DNA of 40,200 nt from Rhodospirillales bacterium (GTDB lineage: Bacteria > Pseudomonadota > Alphaproteobacteria > ATCC43930 > CGMCC-115725), in contig JADGGZ010000009.1 in NCBI GenBank assembly GCA_019689675.1, forward strand, positions 1-40,200. Reading direction: 5' to 3'. A program made the position numbers and the translations under genes. The notes under the pieces were generated by a model, which was not told the origin of the DNA, ran no database searches, and saw nothing but the letters and a program-made list of their open reading frames with translations. Position 1 is the first letter of the stretch. Each line of letters starts with the position of its first letter. Positions 25,573 to 32,858 of this stretch are shown here, in pieces.

Positions 25573-26082
25573 ATGTCCATCGCCGCAGAAAACGAACCCC
25601 CGCCCAGGGCCGAGCTCGCCTGGATCGGGCTTCTCCTCGGCTGGGCGGGAGTGATGCTCTTGATCTTGCTGGCCTGGCGCGCCGGAGCCGACCGGCCGCT
25701 TCTCAACGAGGCCTATCGGGTCGACCCCGCCGCCTACGCCAGCAAAGTCGCGGCGATGACGGAGCGCTATCAGGCGGGAATCGATTTCGCGACCGGCGTG
25801 CCGGTCGCGCGCGTGCCGGCCGGGGCGGACGTCTACCTCCTCGCGCGCGAGGGCCGCTGGTACCCGTTCGTCGAGCTCGACGCCGGCAGCTCCTATCGCC
25901 TTCATCTCTCGGCCGCCGACGCGCCGAGTCGTTTCGCGGTCGCCGGATCCGGCCTCTCGGTCGAGGTTCATCCCGGATTCGAACTCGTGCTCGCACTGCG
26001 ATTGCCTCTTTCCGCGGAGGCCGGTGGAGGCGCGGTGCGCGCCATCGTGCAAGAGCCATCTTTCATCGCGGGCGCTCCTTGA
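25573..26082 (+). CDS. Cytochrome oxidase subunit II-like protein lacking the CuA site
   Basis: 169 residues from ATG 25573, with no clear Shine-Dalgarno. One N-terminal membrane helix (WIGLLLGWAGVMLLILLAW) is followed by a periplasmic cupredoxin-like domain. ADVYLLAREGRWYPFVELDA, SSYRLHLSAADAPSRFAVAG and LSVEVHPGFELVLALRLPL align well with single-helix (ba3/B-family) oxidase subunit II. Where those proteins have the CuA loop CNEYCGIGHH, this one reads VRAIVQEPSFIAGAP and stops. Neither of the other forward frames supplies the missing Cys/His residues, and the converging lipoprotein gene begins 2 bases later. No subunit I gene is in the window. It may be a non-electron-transferring accessory protein or a decayed subunit. 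Confidence 0.65.
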   Translation: MSIAAENEPPPRAELAWIGLLLGWAGVMLLILLAWRAGADRPLLNEAYRVDPAAYASKVAAMTERYQAGIDFATGVPVARVPAGADVYLLAREGRWYPFVELDAGSSYRLHLSAADAPSRFAVAGSGLSVEVHPGFELVLALRLPLSAEAGGGAVRAIVQEPSFIAGAP

Positions 26083-26083
26083 G

Positions 26084-26788
26084 CTAGCGACGCCGCGCCG
26101 TGAGCGCATTGACGCGACCTTCGCAGATCGTCGTGACGCGCGCGTACTCCGCCGGGGTGTCGATCTCCGCGCGGTGGCGGCGAAGCCGCATCGCTTCGAA
26201 CCCATCGTAGATCTGCCGCACCTCGGCGCGAAGCCGGCGCGACAGCTCGGCCTTCGCGGCTTCGGCATCGAGGGCGAGGGCGGGAGCGAGATTGCGCCCG
26301 AGCTCGCCCACGCGCTGCTCCAGCACCGGGCGGAAGTCCGCGATCATCGCATCGTCCAGCGCGACGTGCCGCTGCTCGTGGGTCTCCACCTCTCGCTCGA
26401 GGCAGGCGTCGCCGCGAGCCTCGCTGGCGACGCGCAGCTCGCGACGGACGAAGCGTAAAACGACATCTATCCGTTGCGGCACCGCGCACACGCTGCCGTC
26501 GGGCAGCACCGACTCTGAAGTCGTGAGACGTGCGTCGAGACGAGTCTTCGTGAGGCTCTGACCGACGTAGCGTCGCAGCGCCGGCCGCACGAGCCCGCCC
26601 GGCTCGAGGAGGCGCACCGCCTCCTCGCGCATCTCCGCCATGCCGAGATCGCGCCGCAGCACCTCTCCCGGCTCGATCCGCGCGGTGACGACCGGGACGG
26701 CGGTAGGGCAGGAAGGCGCCTCGGGCAGCGCAACGGTACAAGCGCCGAGAAAGCTCGCCCCGAGAAGCGAGAGCAGCGGGCGCGTCAC
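26084..26788 (-). CDS. Putative lipoprotein with an HExxH motif
   Basis: 234 residues. The N-terminus LLSLLGASFLGAC is a lipoprotein signal with the lipidated cysteine at about residue 17. The central part contains CLEREVETHEQRHVALDDAM, in which HEQRH is an HExxH zinc-protease-type motif, with a following long helix (ADFRPVLEQRVGELGRNLAP). The layout is reminiscent of predicted secreted zinc proteases such as DUF922, but a third metal ligand is not obvious. The C-terminal helices are charged. It converges on the subunit II-like gene with 1 base between stops. Upstream lies the GGAAC/CGTT palindrome at 26795-26821. Confidence 0.65.
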   Translation of the reverse strand: MTRPLLSLLGASFLGACTVALPEAPSCPTAVPVVTARIEPGEVLRRDLGMAEMREEAVRLLEPGGLVRPALRRYVGQSLTKTRLDARLTTSESVLPDGSVCAVPQRIDVVLRFVRRELRVASEARGDACLEREVETHEQRHVALDDAMIADFRPVLEQRVGELGRNLAPALALDAEAAKAELSRRLRAEVRQIYDGFEAMRLRRHRAEIDTPAEYARVTTICEGRVNALTARRR

Positions 26789-26794
26789 CGCGCA

Positions 26795-26821
26795 GGAACG
26801 GGCACCCGCGGCGGCCGTTCC
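26795..26821 (-). promoter_or_regulatory. Palindromic match to the EcfG promoter
   Basis: GGAACGG...CCGTTCC reads GGAAC-N16-CGTT on both strands. On the minus strand the -10 ends at 26797, placing the start point near 26790, two bases before the lipoprotein ATG, so the mRNA would be nearly leaderless. The symmetry also allows a dyad operator or a chance hairpin. Confidence 0.3.
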
Positions 26822-26862
26822 CTTCTCGCGCTTTACGCGAAAAGCCTCGTCCTATCCGCTCG

Positions 26863-27720
26863 TCAATCGCCCTCGACTTGCGTCACTTCCTTTCTGAGCG
26901 GGTGGCCGGCATAGACGCCGAAAATGTGCAGCTCCTTCGAGAAGAAGCGGAGTTCCTCGAGCGCGAGCTTCAGGGGGCGCTCGTCGGGGTGCCCCTCCAC
27001 GTCGGCCCAAAACTGGGTGGCGGCGAAGAAGCCGTCGACCATGTAGCTCTCGAGCTTCGTCATGTTGACGCCATTCGTGGCGAAGCCGCCGAGCGCCTTG
27101 TAGAGCGCGGCCGGGACGTTGCGCACGCGGAACACGAAGCTCGTCACGACGAGCCCGCCGGGCGAAACCCGCTTTTCCTCGCGCGAGAGGATGAGAAAGC
27201 GCGTGGTGTTGTGCGCGGCGTCCTCGATGTTCCGCCGCAGCGACTGGAGGCCGTAGATCTCGCCCGCGAGCTCGGAAGCGATCGCCGCCTGGGACGGATC
27301 GTTCAGCCTGGCGACCTCTGCCGCCGCGCCCGCTGTATCGGCCGCGACCACGGCCTGGAGCCCGAGCTCACGGATGATGTTGCGGCATTGGGAGAGGGCG
27401 TGCACATGGCTCCTCACCACCTTCACCGTGTCGAGACTGGCGCCCTTCGGCGCGAGAAGGTGATGGTGCACGCGCTCGTAGTGCTCGCCGACGATGTGCA
27501 GCCCCGAATTGGGCAGGAGATGGTGCACGTCCGCGACGCGACCGGCGACCGAGTTCTCGACCGGAATCATCGCGCAGCGCGCTCGGCCATCGCGCACCGC
27601 CGCAAACGCGTCCTCGAAGGCAGCGCAAGGCAACGTACGCAGCTCCGGAAAAACGCGGCGGCAGGCGAGATCGGAATAGGCGCCCGGGGCGCCCTGGAAG
27701 GCGATCGTGTTTTCAGGCAT
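26863..27720 (-). CDS. pheA: Prephenate dehydratase
   Basis: 285 residues from ATG 27718-27720. It decarboxylates and dehydrates prephenate to phenylpyruvate in phenylalanine synthesis. Residues about 1-185 are the catalytic domain, with [51 protein letters not shown] and the NTTRFLIL threonine-arginine motif. A C-terminal ACT domain ([32 protein letters not shown]) provides phenylalanine feedback control. There is no chorismate mutase domain, as usual in alphaproteobacteria. It overlaps the kdsB end by 8 bases. Confidence 0.95.
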   Translation of the reverse strand: MPENTIAFQGAPGAYSDLACRRVFPELRTLPCAAFEDAFAAVRDGRARCAMIPVENSVAGRVADVHHLLPNSGLHIVGEHYERVHHHLLAPKGASLDTVKVVRSHVHALSQCRNIIRELGLQAVVAADTAGAAAEVARLNDPSQAAIASELAGEIYGLQSLRRNIEDAAHNTTRFLILSREEKRVSPGGLVVTSFVFRVRNVPAALYKALGGFATNGVNMTKLESYMVDGFFAATQFWADVEGHPDERPLKLALEELRFFSKELHIFGVYAGHPLRKEVTQVEGD

Positions 27721-28459
27721 GGCTCGCTTCGAGGAGAGCGCGGGCGCGCGCGAGATCGGCGGGCGTGTCGACGCCGAGGGGAACCGTTTCGACGAGAACG
27801 GCATCGATCCGCATCCCGGCCTCGAGCGCGCGCAGCTGCTCGAGGCGCTCGCGCTGCTCGAGGCGCCCCGGCGGCAGGGCGACGAACCGGTCGAGCGCGT
27901 CGCGGCGATACGCGTAAAGTCCGATGTGGTGATAGTGCGGGCCCGCGCCGGAGGGCACCGTGGCGCGGCTGAAGTAGAGCGCCCGCGCCCGCGTCCCCGG
28001 GCGGTCCTCCGGGAACGCGGCGACCAGCTTCACGACGTTGGGGTCGGCGCGTTCCGCCTCTTCCCGGATCGCCGCGGCGAGCGTCGTGATATCGACCGCC
28101 GGTTCGTCGAAGGGGGCCAGGGCCGCGCGGACGAGCGCCGGATCGAGCGTCGGGAGGTCGCCCTGGACATTGACGACGATGTCGTGGCGGCGCTCGGGGT
28201 CCACTGCCTCGACCGCCTCGCGAATCCGGTCCGAGCCCGACGGGTGCTCGGGGCGCGTCAGCACCGCACGGCCGCCGGCGCGGGCCACCGCCTCCGCGAT
28301 CTCGGGCTCGGCGCAGGCGACGACCACCGGGCCGACCCCGGCCTCGACTGCGCGGCGCCAGACCTGCACGATCATCGGCGCCCCCGCGATGTCGGCGAGC
28401 GGTTTTCCAGGCAGGCGCGTCGAGGCGAGGCGCGCCGGGATGGCGACGATGGGGTTCAT
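27713..28459 (-). CDS. kdsB: 3-deoxy-manno-octulosonate (KDO) cytidylyltransferase
   Basis: 248 residues. It activates KDO as CMP-KDO for lipopolysaccharide inner core synthesis in the cytosol. Nucleotide-binding [20 protein letters not shown] lies at the N-terminus, followed by [15 protein letters not shown] and [13 protein letters not shown], the family's CTP and metal-binding signatures. Length is normal. It is transcribed with pheA and diverges from cycM; this cycM/kdsB/pheA neighbourhood is widespread in alphaproteobacteria. Confidence 0.95.
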   Translation of the reverse strand: MNPIVAIPARLASTRLPGKPLADIAGAPMIVQVWRRAVEAGVGPVVVACAEPEIAEAVARAGGRAVLTRPEHPSGSDRIREAVEAVDPERRHDIVVNVQGDLPTLDPALVRAALAPFDEPAVDITTLAAAIREEAERADPNVVKLVAAFPEDRPGTRARALYFSRATVPSGAGPHYHHIGLYAYRRDALDRFVALPPGRLEQRERLEQLRALEAGMRIDAVLVETVPLGVDTPADLARARALLEASHA

Positions 28460-28504
28460 CGAGGACGAGGGTGCCGTACGGCCCGGGCTTTGATCACATT
28501 CCGT

Positions 28505-28533
28505 TTGTCTTGTCAGGAAAAATCGGCTTTATC
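28505..28533 (+). promoter_or_regulatory. Possible sigma-70 promoter for cycM
   Basis: TTGTCT (28505-28510), 17 bases, TTTATC (28528-28533), in the locally A+T-rich gap 28460-28562 between kdsB and cycM. The start point would be near 28540, leaving a leader of about 23 bases that contains AAAGAGG. Confidence 0.35.
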
Positions 28534-28562
28534 TGCGCTCCGCGCAAGGAAAGAGGATTTGG

Positions 28563-29084
28563 ATGGCGGGTTCGCTCGAGTTCAACAAGATCGCCGCTGC
28601 CGTGCTCACCGCCGGCGTGCTCGCGAGTTTGTCGGGATTCATCGCGCGCGAGTTGGTGCACCCGAAGCACCTCGAGCAGAACGTCTACCCGGTACCGGGC
28701 GTGGAAGCGACGGCCCCCGCCGAGGAGAAGGGTCCGGCCGGGCCCGAGCCCATCGCGCCGCTCATGGCCTCCGCGAGCGCCGACGCCGGCAAGAAGCTCG
28801 TGAGCAAGTGCTCCGCCTGCCACACCTTCGAGCAGGGCGGCGCCAACAAGGTCGGGCCGAACCTCTTCGGGGTTTTCGACGAGTCGATCGCCTCCGCCGA
28901 ACGCAACTACCCCTTCTCGGATGCGCTCAAGGCCAAGTCGGGCGAGAAGTGGACGGTCGAAAACCTCAACGTGTGGCTCTACAAGCCGCAGGACTTTGCC
29001 AAAGGGACGAAGATGACCTTCGCCGGCCTGCCGAAGGCGCAGGACCGCGCGGACCTGGTCAAGTATCTCGAAACCCTGAAATAG
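28563..29084 (+). CDS. cycM: Membrane-anchored cytochrome c (CycM type)
   Basis: 173 residues. An uncleaved N-terminal anchor (AAAVLTAGVLASLSGFIA, about residues 11-28) and a Pro/Glu-rich linker (about 40-68) precede the haem domain. Haem binds at Cys83-Ser-Ala-Cys86-His87 with Met151 (FAKGTKMTFAGL) as axial ligand. In Bradyrhizobium, CycM carries electrons from bc1 to the aa3 oxidase; the same role is likely here. AAAGAGG lies upstream of the ATG. hisN follows after 10 bases. Confidence 0.93.
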   Translation: MAGSLEFNKIAAAVLTAGVLASLSGFIARELVHPKHLEQNVYPVPGVEATAPAEEKGPAGPEPIAPLMASASADAGKKLVSKCSACHTFEQGGANKVGPNLFGVFDESIASAERNYPFSDALKAKSGEKWTVENLNVWLYKPQDFAKGTKMTFAGLPKAQDRADLVKYLETLK

Positions 29085-29094
29085 GCAGGCGGCG

Positions 29095-29877
29095 ATGACG
29101 GCGACCGTCGCCGACGCGCTCGTCGCCTTCGCCCATCGCCTCGCCGACGCCGCCGGAGCGGCGATCCGGCCCTACTTCCGCACGCCGGTAGCGGTCGACG
29201 CCAAGCCCGACTCGACCCCCGTGACCGCCGCCGACCGGGCCGCCGAGGAAACGATCCGGCGGCTCGTCGAGAAGGAGCACCCAGCGCACGGGATCATCGG
29301 GGAGGAGTTCGGGCGCATTCGCGATGACGCGCCGTTCGTCTGGTCGATCGATCCCATCGATGGCACCAAGGCGTTCATCAGCGGCATTCCGACCTTCGGC
29401 ACGCTCATCGCCCTGATTCGGGACGGAACGCCGGTCCTGGGCATCATAGACCAGCCGATCAGCGGCGAGCGCTGGGTCGGCATCGCCGGACGCCCGACGA
29501 CGCTGAACGGCAGGGAGATCCGCACCCGCGAATGCCGGCTGCTCGCCGAGGCGAGCCTCTTCGCGACGGCCCCCTCGATGTTCGCAGGCAGCGACGAGGC
29601 CGCATGGGCGCGGCTCGCCGGCGCGGTACGGATGGTCCGCTACGGTGCCGATTGCTATGCCTATGGTCTCCTCGCGGCGGGCTTCATCGACCTCGTCGTC
29701 GAGGCCGATCTCAAAGTGTGGGACTGGGCGCCGATGGCGCCCATCATAGAAGGCGCCGGCGGGCTCGTGACCGGGTGGGACGGCCGCCCGATGCGGCTCG
29801 ACGGCGACGGGCGCGTCATCGCCGCCGGCGACAGGCGCGTCCACCGCGCCGCCGTCGAGCGGCTCGCGCAAGGGTGA
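29095..29877 (+). CDS. hisN: Histidinol-phosphatase of the inositol-monophosphatase family
   Basis: 260 residues. The IMPase fold carries its metal ligands in GIIGEEFG (Glu70 region), WSIDPIDGTKAFISG (Asp86, Asp89) and the C-terminal LKVWDWAPMAPIIEGAGG. The TKAFISGIPTFGTLIAL wording is typical of HisN-type histidinol-phosphate phosphatases, which complete the last phosphatase step of histidine synthesis in most alphaproteobacteria. Another sugar-phosphate phosphatase activity is possible. It probably shares the cycM transcript. Confidence 0.88.
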   Translation: MTATVADALVAFAHRLADAAGAAIRPYFRTPVAVDAKPDSTPVTAADRAAEETIRRLVEKEHPAHGIIGEEFGRIRDDAPFVWSIDPIDGTKAFISGIPTFGTLIALIRDGTPVLGIIDQPISGERWVGIAGRPTTLNGREIRTRECRLLAEASLFATAPSMFAGSDEAAWARLAGAVRMVRYGADCYAYGLLAAGFIDLVVEADLKVWDWAPMAPIIEGAGGLVTGWDGRPMRLDGDGRVIAAGDRRVHRAAVERLAQG

Positions 29878-29884
29878 GCCCGGT

Positions 29885-30748
29885 TCACCCGTTCACGATC
29901 GAGCCGCCGTTCGGGTGCAGAACCTGGCCGGTGAGGTAGGAGGCGTCCTCGCTCGCGAGGAAAAGGAAAGAGGAGGCGACCTCGTCCGGCTGACCGGCGC
30001 GGCCGAGCGGCACGTCGGTGCCGAACTCGGCGACCTTGTCGGCCGGAAACGTCGAGGGGATGAGCGGGGTCCATATCGGCCCGGGCGCGACGGCGTTCAC
30101 GCGGATCTTCCGAGCCGCGAGGGCCAGCGCGAGCGAGCGCGTGAAGCTCACGATGGCGCCCTTCGTCGCCGAGTAGTCGAGCAGCACGGGATTGCCCTTG
30201 TAGGCCGTCACCGAGGTCGTGTTGACGATCGCGGCCCTCTCGCCGAGGTGCGGAAGCGCCGCCTTCGTCAGGTGGAACATCGAGAAGATGTTGGTGCGGA
30301 AGGTGCGCTCGAGCTGCGCGGCCGAAATCTTCTCGATCGAGTCCTGCGGGTGCTGCTCGCCGGCGTTGTTGACGAGGATGTCGAGGCGGCCGAAAGCGTC
30401 GACCGTCCGCTCGACGAGCTCGCGGCAATGCGCCTCCTCTCCGACGTCGCCGGCGACGAGGAGACACGCGCCGCCAGCTTCCTCCTCGACGAGCCGCTTC
30501 GTTTCCTCGGCATCCTGATGCTCGTCGAGATAGGCGACGACGATCTTCGCGCCTTCGCGCGCGAAGGCGATAGCGACGGCGCGCCCGATGCCGCTGTCGC
30601 CGCCGGTCACGATCGCGACCTTGCCCTCGAGCTTGCCGGTGCCTTCGCGGCGCGGCGCGGCTGCCCGCGGCCGGGGCGTCATGTCGCGCTCCAGTCCAGG
30701 CTCGCGCTCCTGATGCTGGGGTGGCTGCCCGCGCTTCTTTTCGGCCAT
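29885..30748 (-). CDS. Short-chain dehydrogenase, YghA/YhdF stress type
   Basis: 287 residues. The N-terminal 45 residues are a charged, Pro/Gln-rich extension typical of the YghA/YhdF group, which is annotated as glucose, ribitol or general-stress oxidoreductases. NAD(P) binds at IVTGGDSGIGRAVAIAFARE. LVNNAGEQHPQ is the NNAG motif, and the catalytic Tyr and Lys are in DYSATKGAIVSF. The C-terminus (LTGQVLHPNGGSIVNG) is intact. The true substrate is unknown. Its own EcfG-type promoter at 30787-30812 suggests expression in the general stress response. SD GAGG precedes the ATG. Confidence 0.92.
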   Translation of the reverse strand: MAEKKRGQPPQHQEREPGLERDMTPRPRAAAPRREGTGKLEGKVAIVTGGDSGIGRAVAIAFAREGAKIVVAYLDEHQDAEETKRLVEEEAGGACLLVAGDVGEEAHCRELVERTVDAFGRLDILVNNAGEQHPQDSIEKISAAQLERTFRTNIFSMFHLTKAALPHLGERAAIVNTTSVTAYKGNPVLLDYSATKGAIVSFTRSLALALAARKIRVNAVAPGPIWTPLIPSTFPADKVAEFGTDVPLGRAGQPDEVASSFLFLASEDASYLTGQVLHPNGGSIVNG

Positions 30749-30757
30749 TGGCGTCCT

Positions 30758-30785
30758 CGGGTGGGTGGAAGGGGGTACCCACCCG
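30758..30785 (-). repeat. Stem-loop in the leader of the dehydrogenase gene
   Basis: CGGGTGGGT (30758-30766), 10-base loop, ACCCACCCG (30777-30785): a perfect 9-bp stem between the EcfG-type promoter and the start codon. No T-run follows on either strand, so it is not a typical terminator. It would sit at the 5' end of the stress mRNA, directly beside the ribosome site, and may affect stability or translation. Confidence 0.5.
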
Positions 30786-30786
30786 A

Positions 30787-30812
30787 AACGGAGCCGCGCA
30801 GCGCGCGGTTCC
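30787..30812 (-). promoter_or_regulatory. EcfG-type general-stress promoter for the dehydrogenase
   Basis: On the minus strand GGAAC (30812-30808), 17 bases, CGTT (30790-30787): an exact match to the alphaproteobacterial EcfG consensus. It lies in the 66-base gap before the dehydrogenase gene and would start RNA near 30780, about 32 bases before the ATG. Confidence 0.7.
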
Positions 30813-30814
30813 GC

Positions 30815-31531
30815 CTACTCGACCTCGACCTGCGGCGTGAAGATGTACCCGGTCCCGCGGACCGTCTTGATGATGCTCGGCCGCTCCGGATCTTCCTCGA
30901 GCTTGCGTCGGAGGCGCCCGACCTGGACGTCGATGGTGCGGTCGAAGGGCCCGGCCTCCCGATTCCGCGCGAGGTCGAGGAGACGGTCACGGCTCAGGAC
31001 TTGGTTGGCGTTGTTGACGAAGGCCGCGAGGAGGTCGAACTCGCCGGTCGTGAGACGCACCTCCTCGCCCTTCGGCGAGACCAGCTCACGCGTCGCCAGG
31101 TCGAGGTTCCAGCCTGCGAACTTCGCCTTGGTCCGCTGCTTCGGCTTGTCGGCGCCGGTGCGGGCCGAGACGCGCCGGAGGACGCTCTTCACCCGCGCCA
31201 GCAGCTCGCGCAGGTGAAACGGCTTCGGCAGGTAATCGTCGGCGCCCATCTCCAGGCCGATGATGCGGTCGACCGTCTCGCCGCGGCCGGTGAGGATGAT
31301 GATGCCGACATCCGACGTCTCGCGCAGCGAACGGGCGAGGGTGAGACCGTCCTCGCCTGGCAGCATCAGGTCGAGGATGACGAGGTCGATCTCGGCCTGC
31401 CCCATGACGCGGCGCATGCCCGAGCCGTCATGCGCCACGCTGACCTTGTACCCCTCGCCGGAGAGGTACTCCTGGACGACCTCGCAGATCTCCTTCTGAT
31501 CGTCGACGACGAGGATGTGCCCGGTGTCCAT
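30815..31531 (-). CDS. OmpR-family response regulator
   Basis: 238 residues from ATG 31529-31531; a TTG at 31552 would add seven residues. The receiver domain has Asp10-Asp11 (LVVDDQ), phosphorylatable Asp54 (VILDLMLPGEDG) and Lys103 (YLPKPFHLREL). The DNA-binding domain is a winged helix of OmpR type (VRLTTGEFDLLAAFVNN, FDRTIDVQVGRLRRKLEEDP, IIKTVRGTGYIFTP). No histidine kinase gene is adjacent, so it is an orphan here. It is transcribed away from the ECF sigma gene; the shared 240-base gap (31532-31771) is A+T-rich and must hold both promoters, but I could not fix them. Confidence 0.93.
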   Translation of the reverse strand: MDTGHILVVDDQKEICEVVQEYLSGEGYKVSVAHDGSGMRRVMGQAEIDLVILDLMLPGEDGLTLARSLRETSDVGIIILTGRGETVDRIIGLEMGADDYLPKPFHLRELLARVKSVLRRVSARTGADKPKQRTKAKFAGWNLDLATRELVSPKGEEVRLTTGEFDLLAAFVNNANQVLSRDRLLDLARNREAGPFDRTIDVQVGRLRRKLEEDPERPSIIKTVRGTGYIFTPQVEVE

Positions 31532-31771
31532 GGCACGAATGTGTCGTAACAACCTCGCCGATGCAATATCGCGCTGGTAGTACGCATAAATCGCTACCGA
31601 AAGCGTGACGTTTGTATCCCCCCGATTACAGACAGTTACAATTGCTTACTAAAAACCCTCCACCGAGTCATAAGCGGATTACATCGCGCGGCTACAGTCC
31701 GTCTGTCAGCGCGTCGCCGTTGAGCGATCGACACAGGACTGACGGACAACGCAAGAGGAGCGAGCTGCGCT

Positions 31772-32335
31772 ATGACCGACAGCGTTTATCGGCAAATTGA
31801 AGAAGAAATTCCGCGTTTGCGGCGCTACGCGCGAGCGCTCACCCGGGATTTCAACACCGCCGACGACCTCGTACAGGACTGCCTCGCCCGCGCGCTCGGC
31901 AAGGTCCATCTCTGGCAGCGGGGCTCGGATCTGCGCGCCTGGCTGTTCACGATTCTCCATAACCAATTCGTTAATCAGGTCCGCCGCTCCGCCCGGGAGG
32001 GTACCGCGATCGCGGCCCAGGAGAACTCGCGCAATCTCTCTTCGGGGCCGAGCCAGAGCACGCGGCTGGAGCTGCGCGACCTCCAGCGCGCTATGGCCAA
32101 GCTGCCGGAGGAGCAGCGGGCGGTCATTCTCCTCGTCGGCCTCGAGGGGATGCGCTACGAGGAGGTGGCGACGGTTCTCAACGTCCCTGTGGGTACGGTA
32201 CGTTCCCGCCTCAGCCGCGGCCGGGACATGCTGCGTCAGCTCATGGGCATGAACCCCGACGAGGAGGTTTTGCCGCCCTCGAAGGGTGCCGCCCCGAGGC
32301 TTCGCCTCGCCTATGCCGAGGCCGCGGCGGGCTGA
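31772..32335 (+). CDS. ECF-type RNA polymerase sigma factor
   Basis: 187 residues. Region 2 (RYARALTRDFNTADDLVQDC, RAWLFTILHNQFVNQVRRS) binds core polymerase and the -10 element. Region 4 (LPEEQRAVILLVGLEGMRYE, VATVLNVPVGTVRSRLSRGR) is the -35 helix-turn-helix. A short extension follows. It is in the size range of EcfG-type sigma factors, but nepR and phyR, which normally flank ecfG, are absent, so it may be a stand-alone paralogue or another ECF group. AGAGGAG lies upstream of the ATG. EcfG-type promoters lie directly downstream and on the other side of the neighbouring regulator gene. Confidence 0.93.
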   Translation: MTDSVYRQIEEEIPRLRRYARALTRDFNTADDLVQDCLARALGKVHLWQRGSDLRAWLFTILHNQFVNQVRRSAREGTAIAAQENSRNLSSGPSQSTRLELRDLQRAMAKLPEEQRAVILLVGLEGMRYEEVATVLNVPVGTVRSRLSRGRDMLRQLMGMNPDEEVLPPSKGAAPRLRLAYAEAAAG

Positions 32336-32352
32336 AATCGCCCCAGGCTGCC

Positions 32353-32377
32353 GGAACGGCGGCATCGCCCCGCTGTT
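32353..32377 (+). promoter_or_regulatory. EcfG-like promoter of a candidate small RNA
   Basis: GGAAC (32353-32357), 16 bases, TGTT (32374-32377), one mismatch from GGAAC-N16-CGTT, starting 18 bases after the sigma-factor stop. RNA would begin near 32384 and meet an intrinsic terminator at 32509-32544 before the next gene. Confidence 0.5.
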
Positions 32378-32383
32378 GTGCAG

Positions 32384-32544
32384 CGAGAGCACCGCCTTGG
32401 GGCGGTGCTTCGGACAGCAGGTTGCCGGGCGCCTGCCTCCGCGATTCGACCTCCCCCCAGCCCGGCATGGCAAAGTCTCCCTGTACGCGGGTTTGCCACC
32501 CGCAAACTCGCCGGGCCGGACCCCCTCCAGGCCCGGCGATTTTT
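32384..32544 (+). ncRNA. Candidate stress-induced C-rich small RNA
   Basis: About 160 bases between an EcfG-like promoter and a strong terminator. The folds seen are: AGCACCGCC-TTGG-GGCGGTGCT (32388-32409, 9 bp); GCAGG/CCTGC (32417-32436); an unpaired C-rich run ACCTCCCCCCAG (32449-32460); a 10-bp stem at 32487-32511 with loop CACCC; and the terminator, whose loop is GGACCCCCTCCA. C-rich exposed segments that pair with Shine-Dalgarno sites are a hallmark of alphaproteobacterial small RNAs. The sigma-T-dependent GsrN of Caulobacter is a comparable, C-rich-loop example. No ORF with a ribosome site lies inside. It could instead be an attenuated leader of the DUF2188 gene. Confidence 0.5.
32509..32544 (+). 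terminator. Intrinsic terminator after the sigma gene / small RNA
   Basis: CGCCGGGCC (32509-32517), 12-base C-rich loop, GGCCCGGCG (32530-32538), then ATTTTT. The stem is a perfect 9 bp. Its first three bases are shared with the preceding 10-bp hairpin, so the two folds compete at the edge. Confidence 0.85.
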
Positions 32545-32600
32545 CGAGCCGGCCTGCCCGCCGCAAGCGTTTGTGGGGGAGAGCCGCAAGAGGAGGAGAG

Positions 32601-32831
32601 ATGTTGGGACGCCACGTCTACCGCATCACGCCGGACGAGGAAGGGCTTTGGGTCGTGAGCAAGGACGGCGTCACAGCGCCGCTGGGGCGCAAGGACACCC
32701 GCGACGAGGCGCTGCGGCTCGCCTGCGATCTCGCCGAACGCGACCAGCCGAGCAGGGTCGTGGTCGAGCCCGGGGACGGCACGATCTCCGAGGAACGAAC
32801 CTACGGGGCAGACACGGCGGACGTTCGCTGA
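32601..32831 (+). CDS. DUF2188-domain small protein
   Basis: 76 residues from ATG 32601, with AGGAGGAG just upstream. The pattern HVYRITPDEEGLWVVSKDG, then DTRDEALRLACDLAERDQPS and RVVVEPGDGTI, matches DUF2188: a short three-stranded domain with a helix, found alone in many proteobacteria and of unknown function. The frame is open upstream without a ribosome site. It is followed after 2 bases by the EcfG-type promoter of the carbohydrate operon. Confidence 0.8.
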   Translation: MLGRHVYRITPDEEGLWVVSKDGVTAPLGRKDTRDEALRLACDLAERDQPSRVVVEPGDGTISEERTYGADTADVR

Positions 32832-32833
32832 GG

Positions 32834-32858
32834 GGAACGAACGCTGCGGCGCTTCGTT
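32834..32858 (+). promoter_or_regulatory. EcfG-type general-stress promoter for the trehalose/glycogen operon
   Basis: GGAAC (32834-32838), 16 bases, CGTT (32855-32858): an exact consensus match in the gap before the GlgE-fusion gene. It is directed toward glgE-treS-glgB and would start RNA near 32865. Trehalose synthesis genes are classic members of the EcfG regulon in alphaproteobacteria. Confidence 0.7.
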
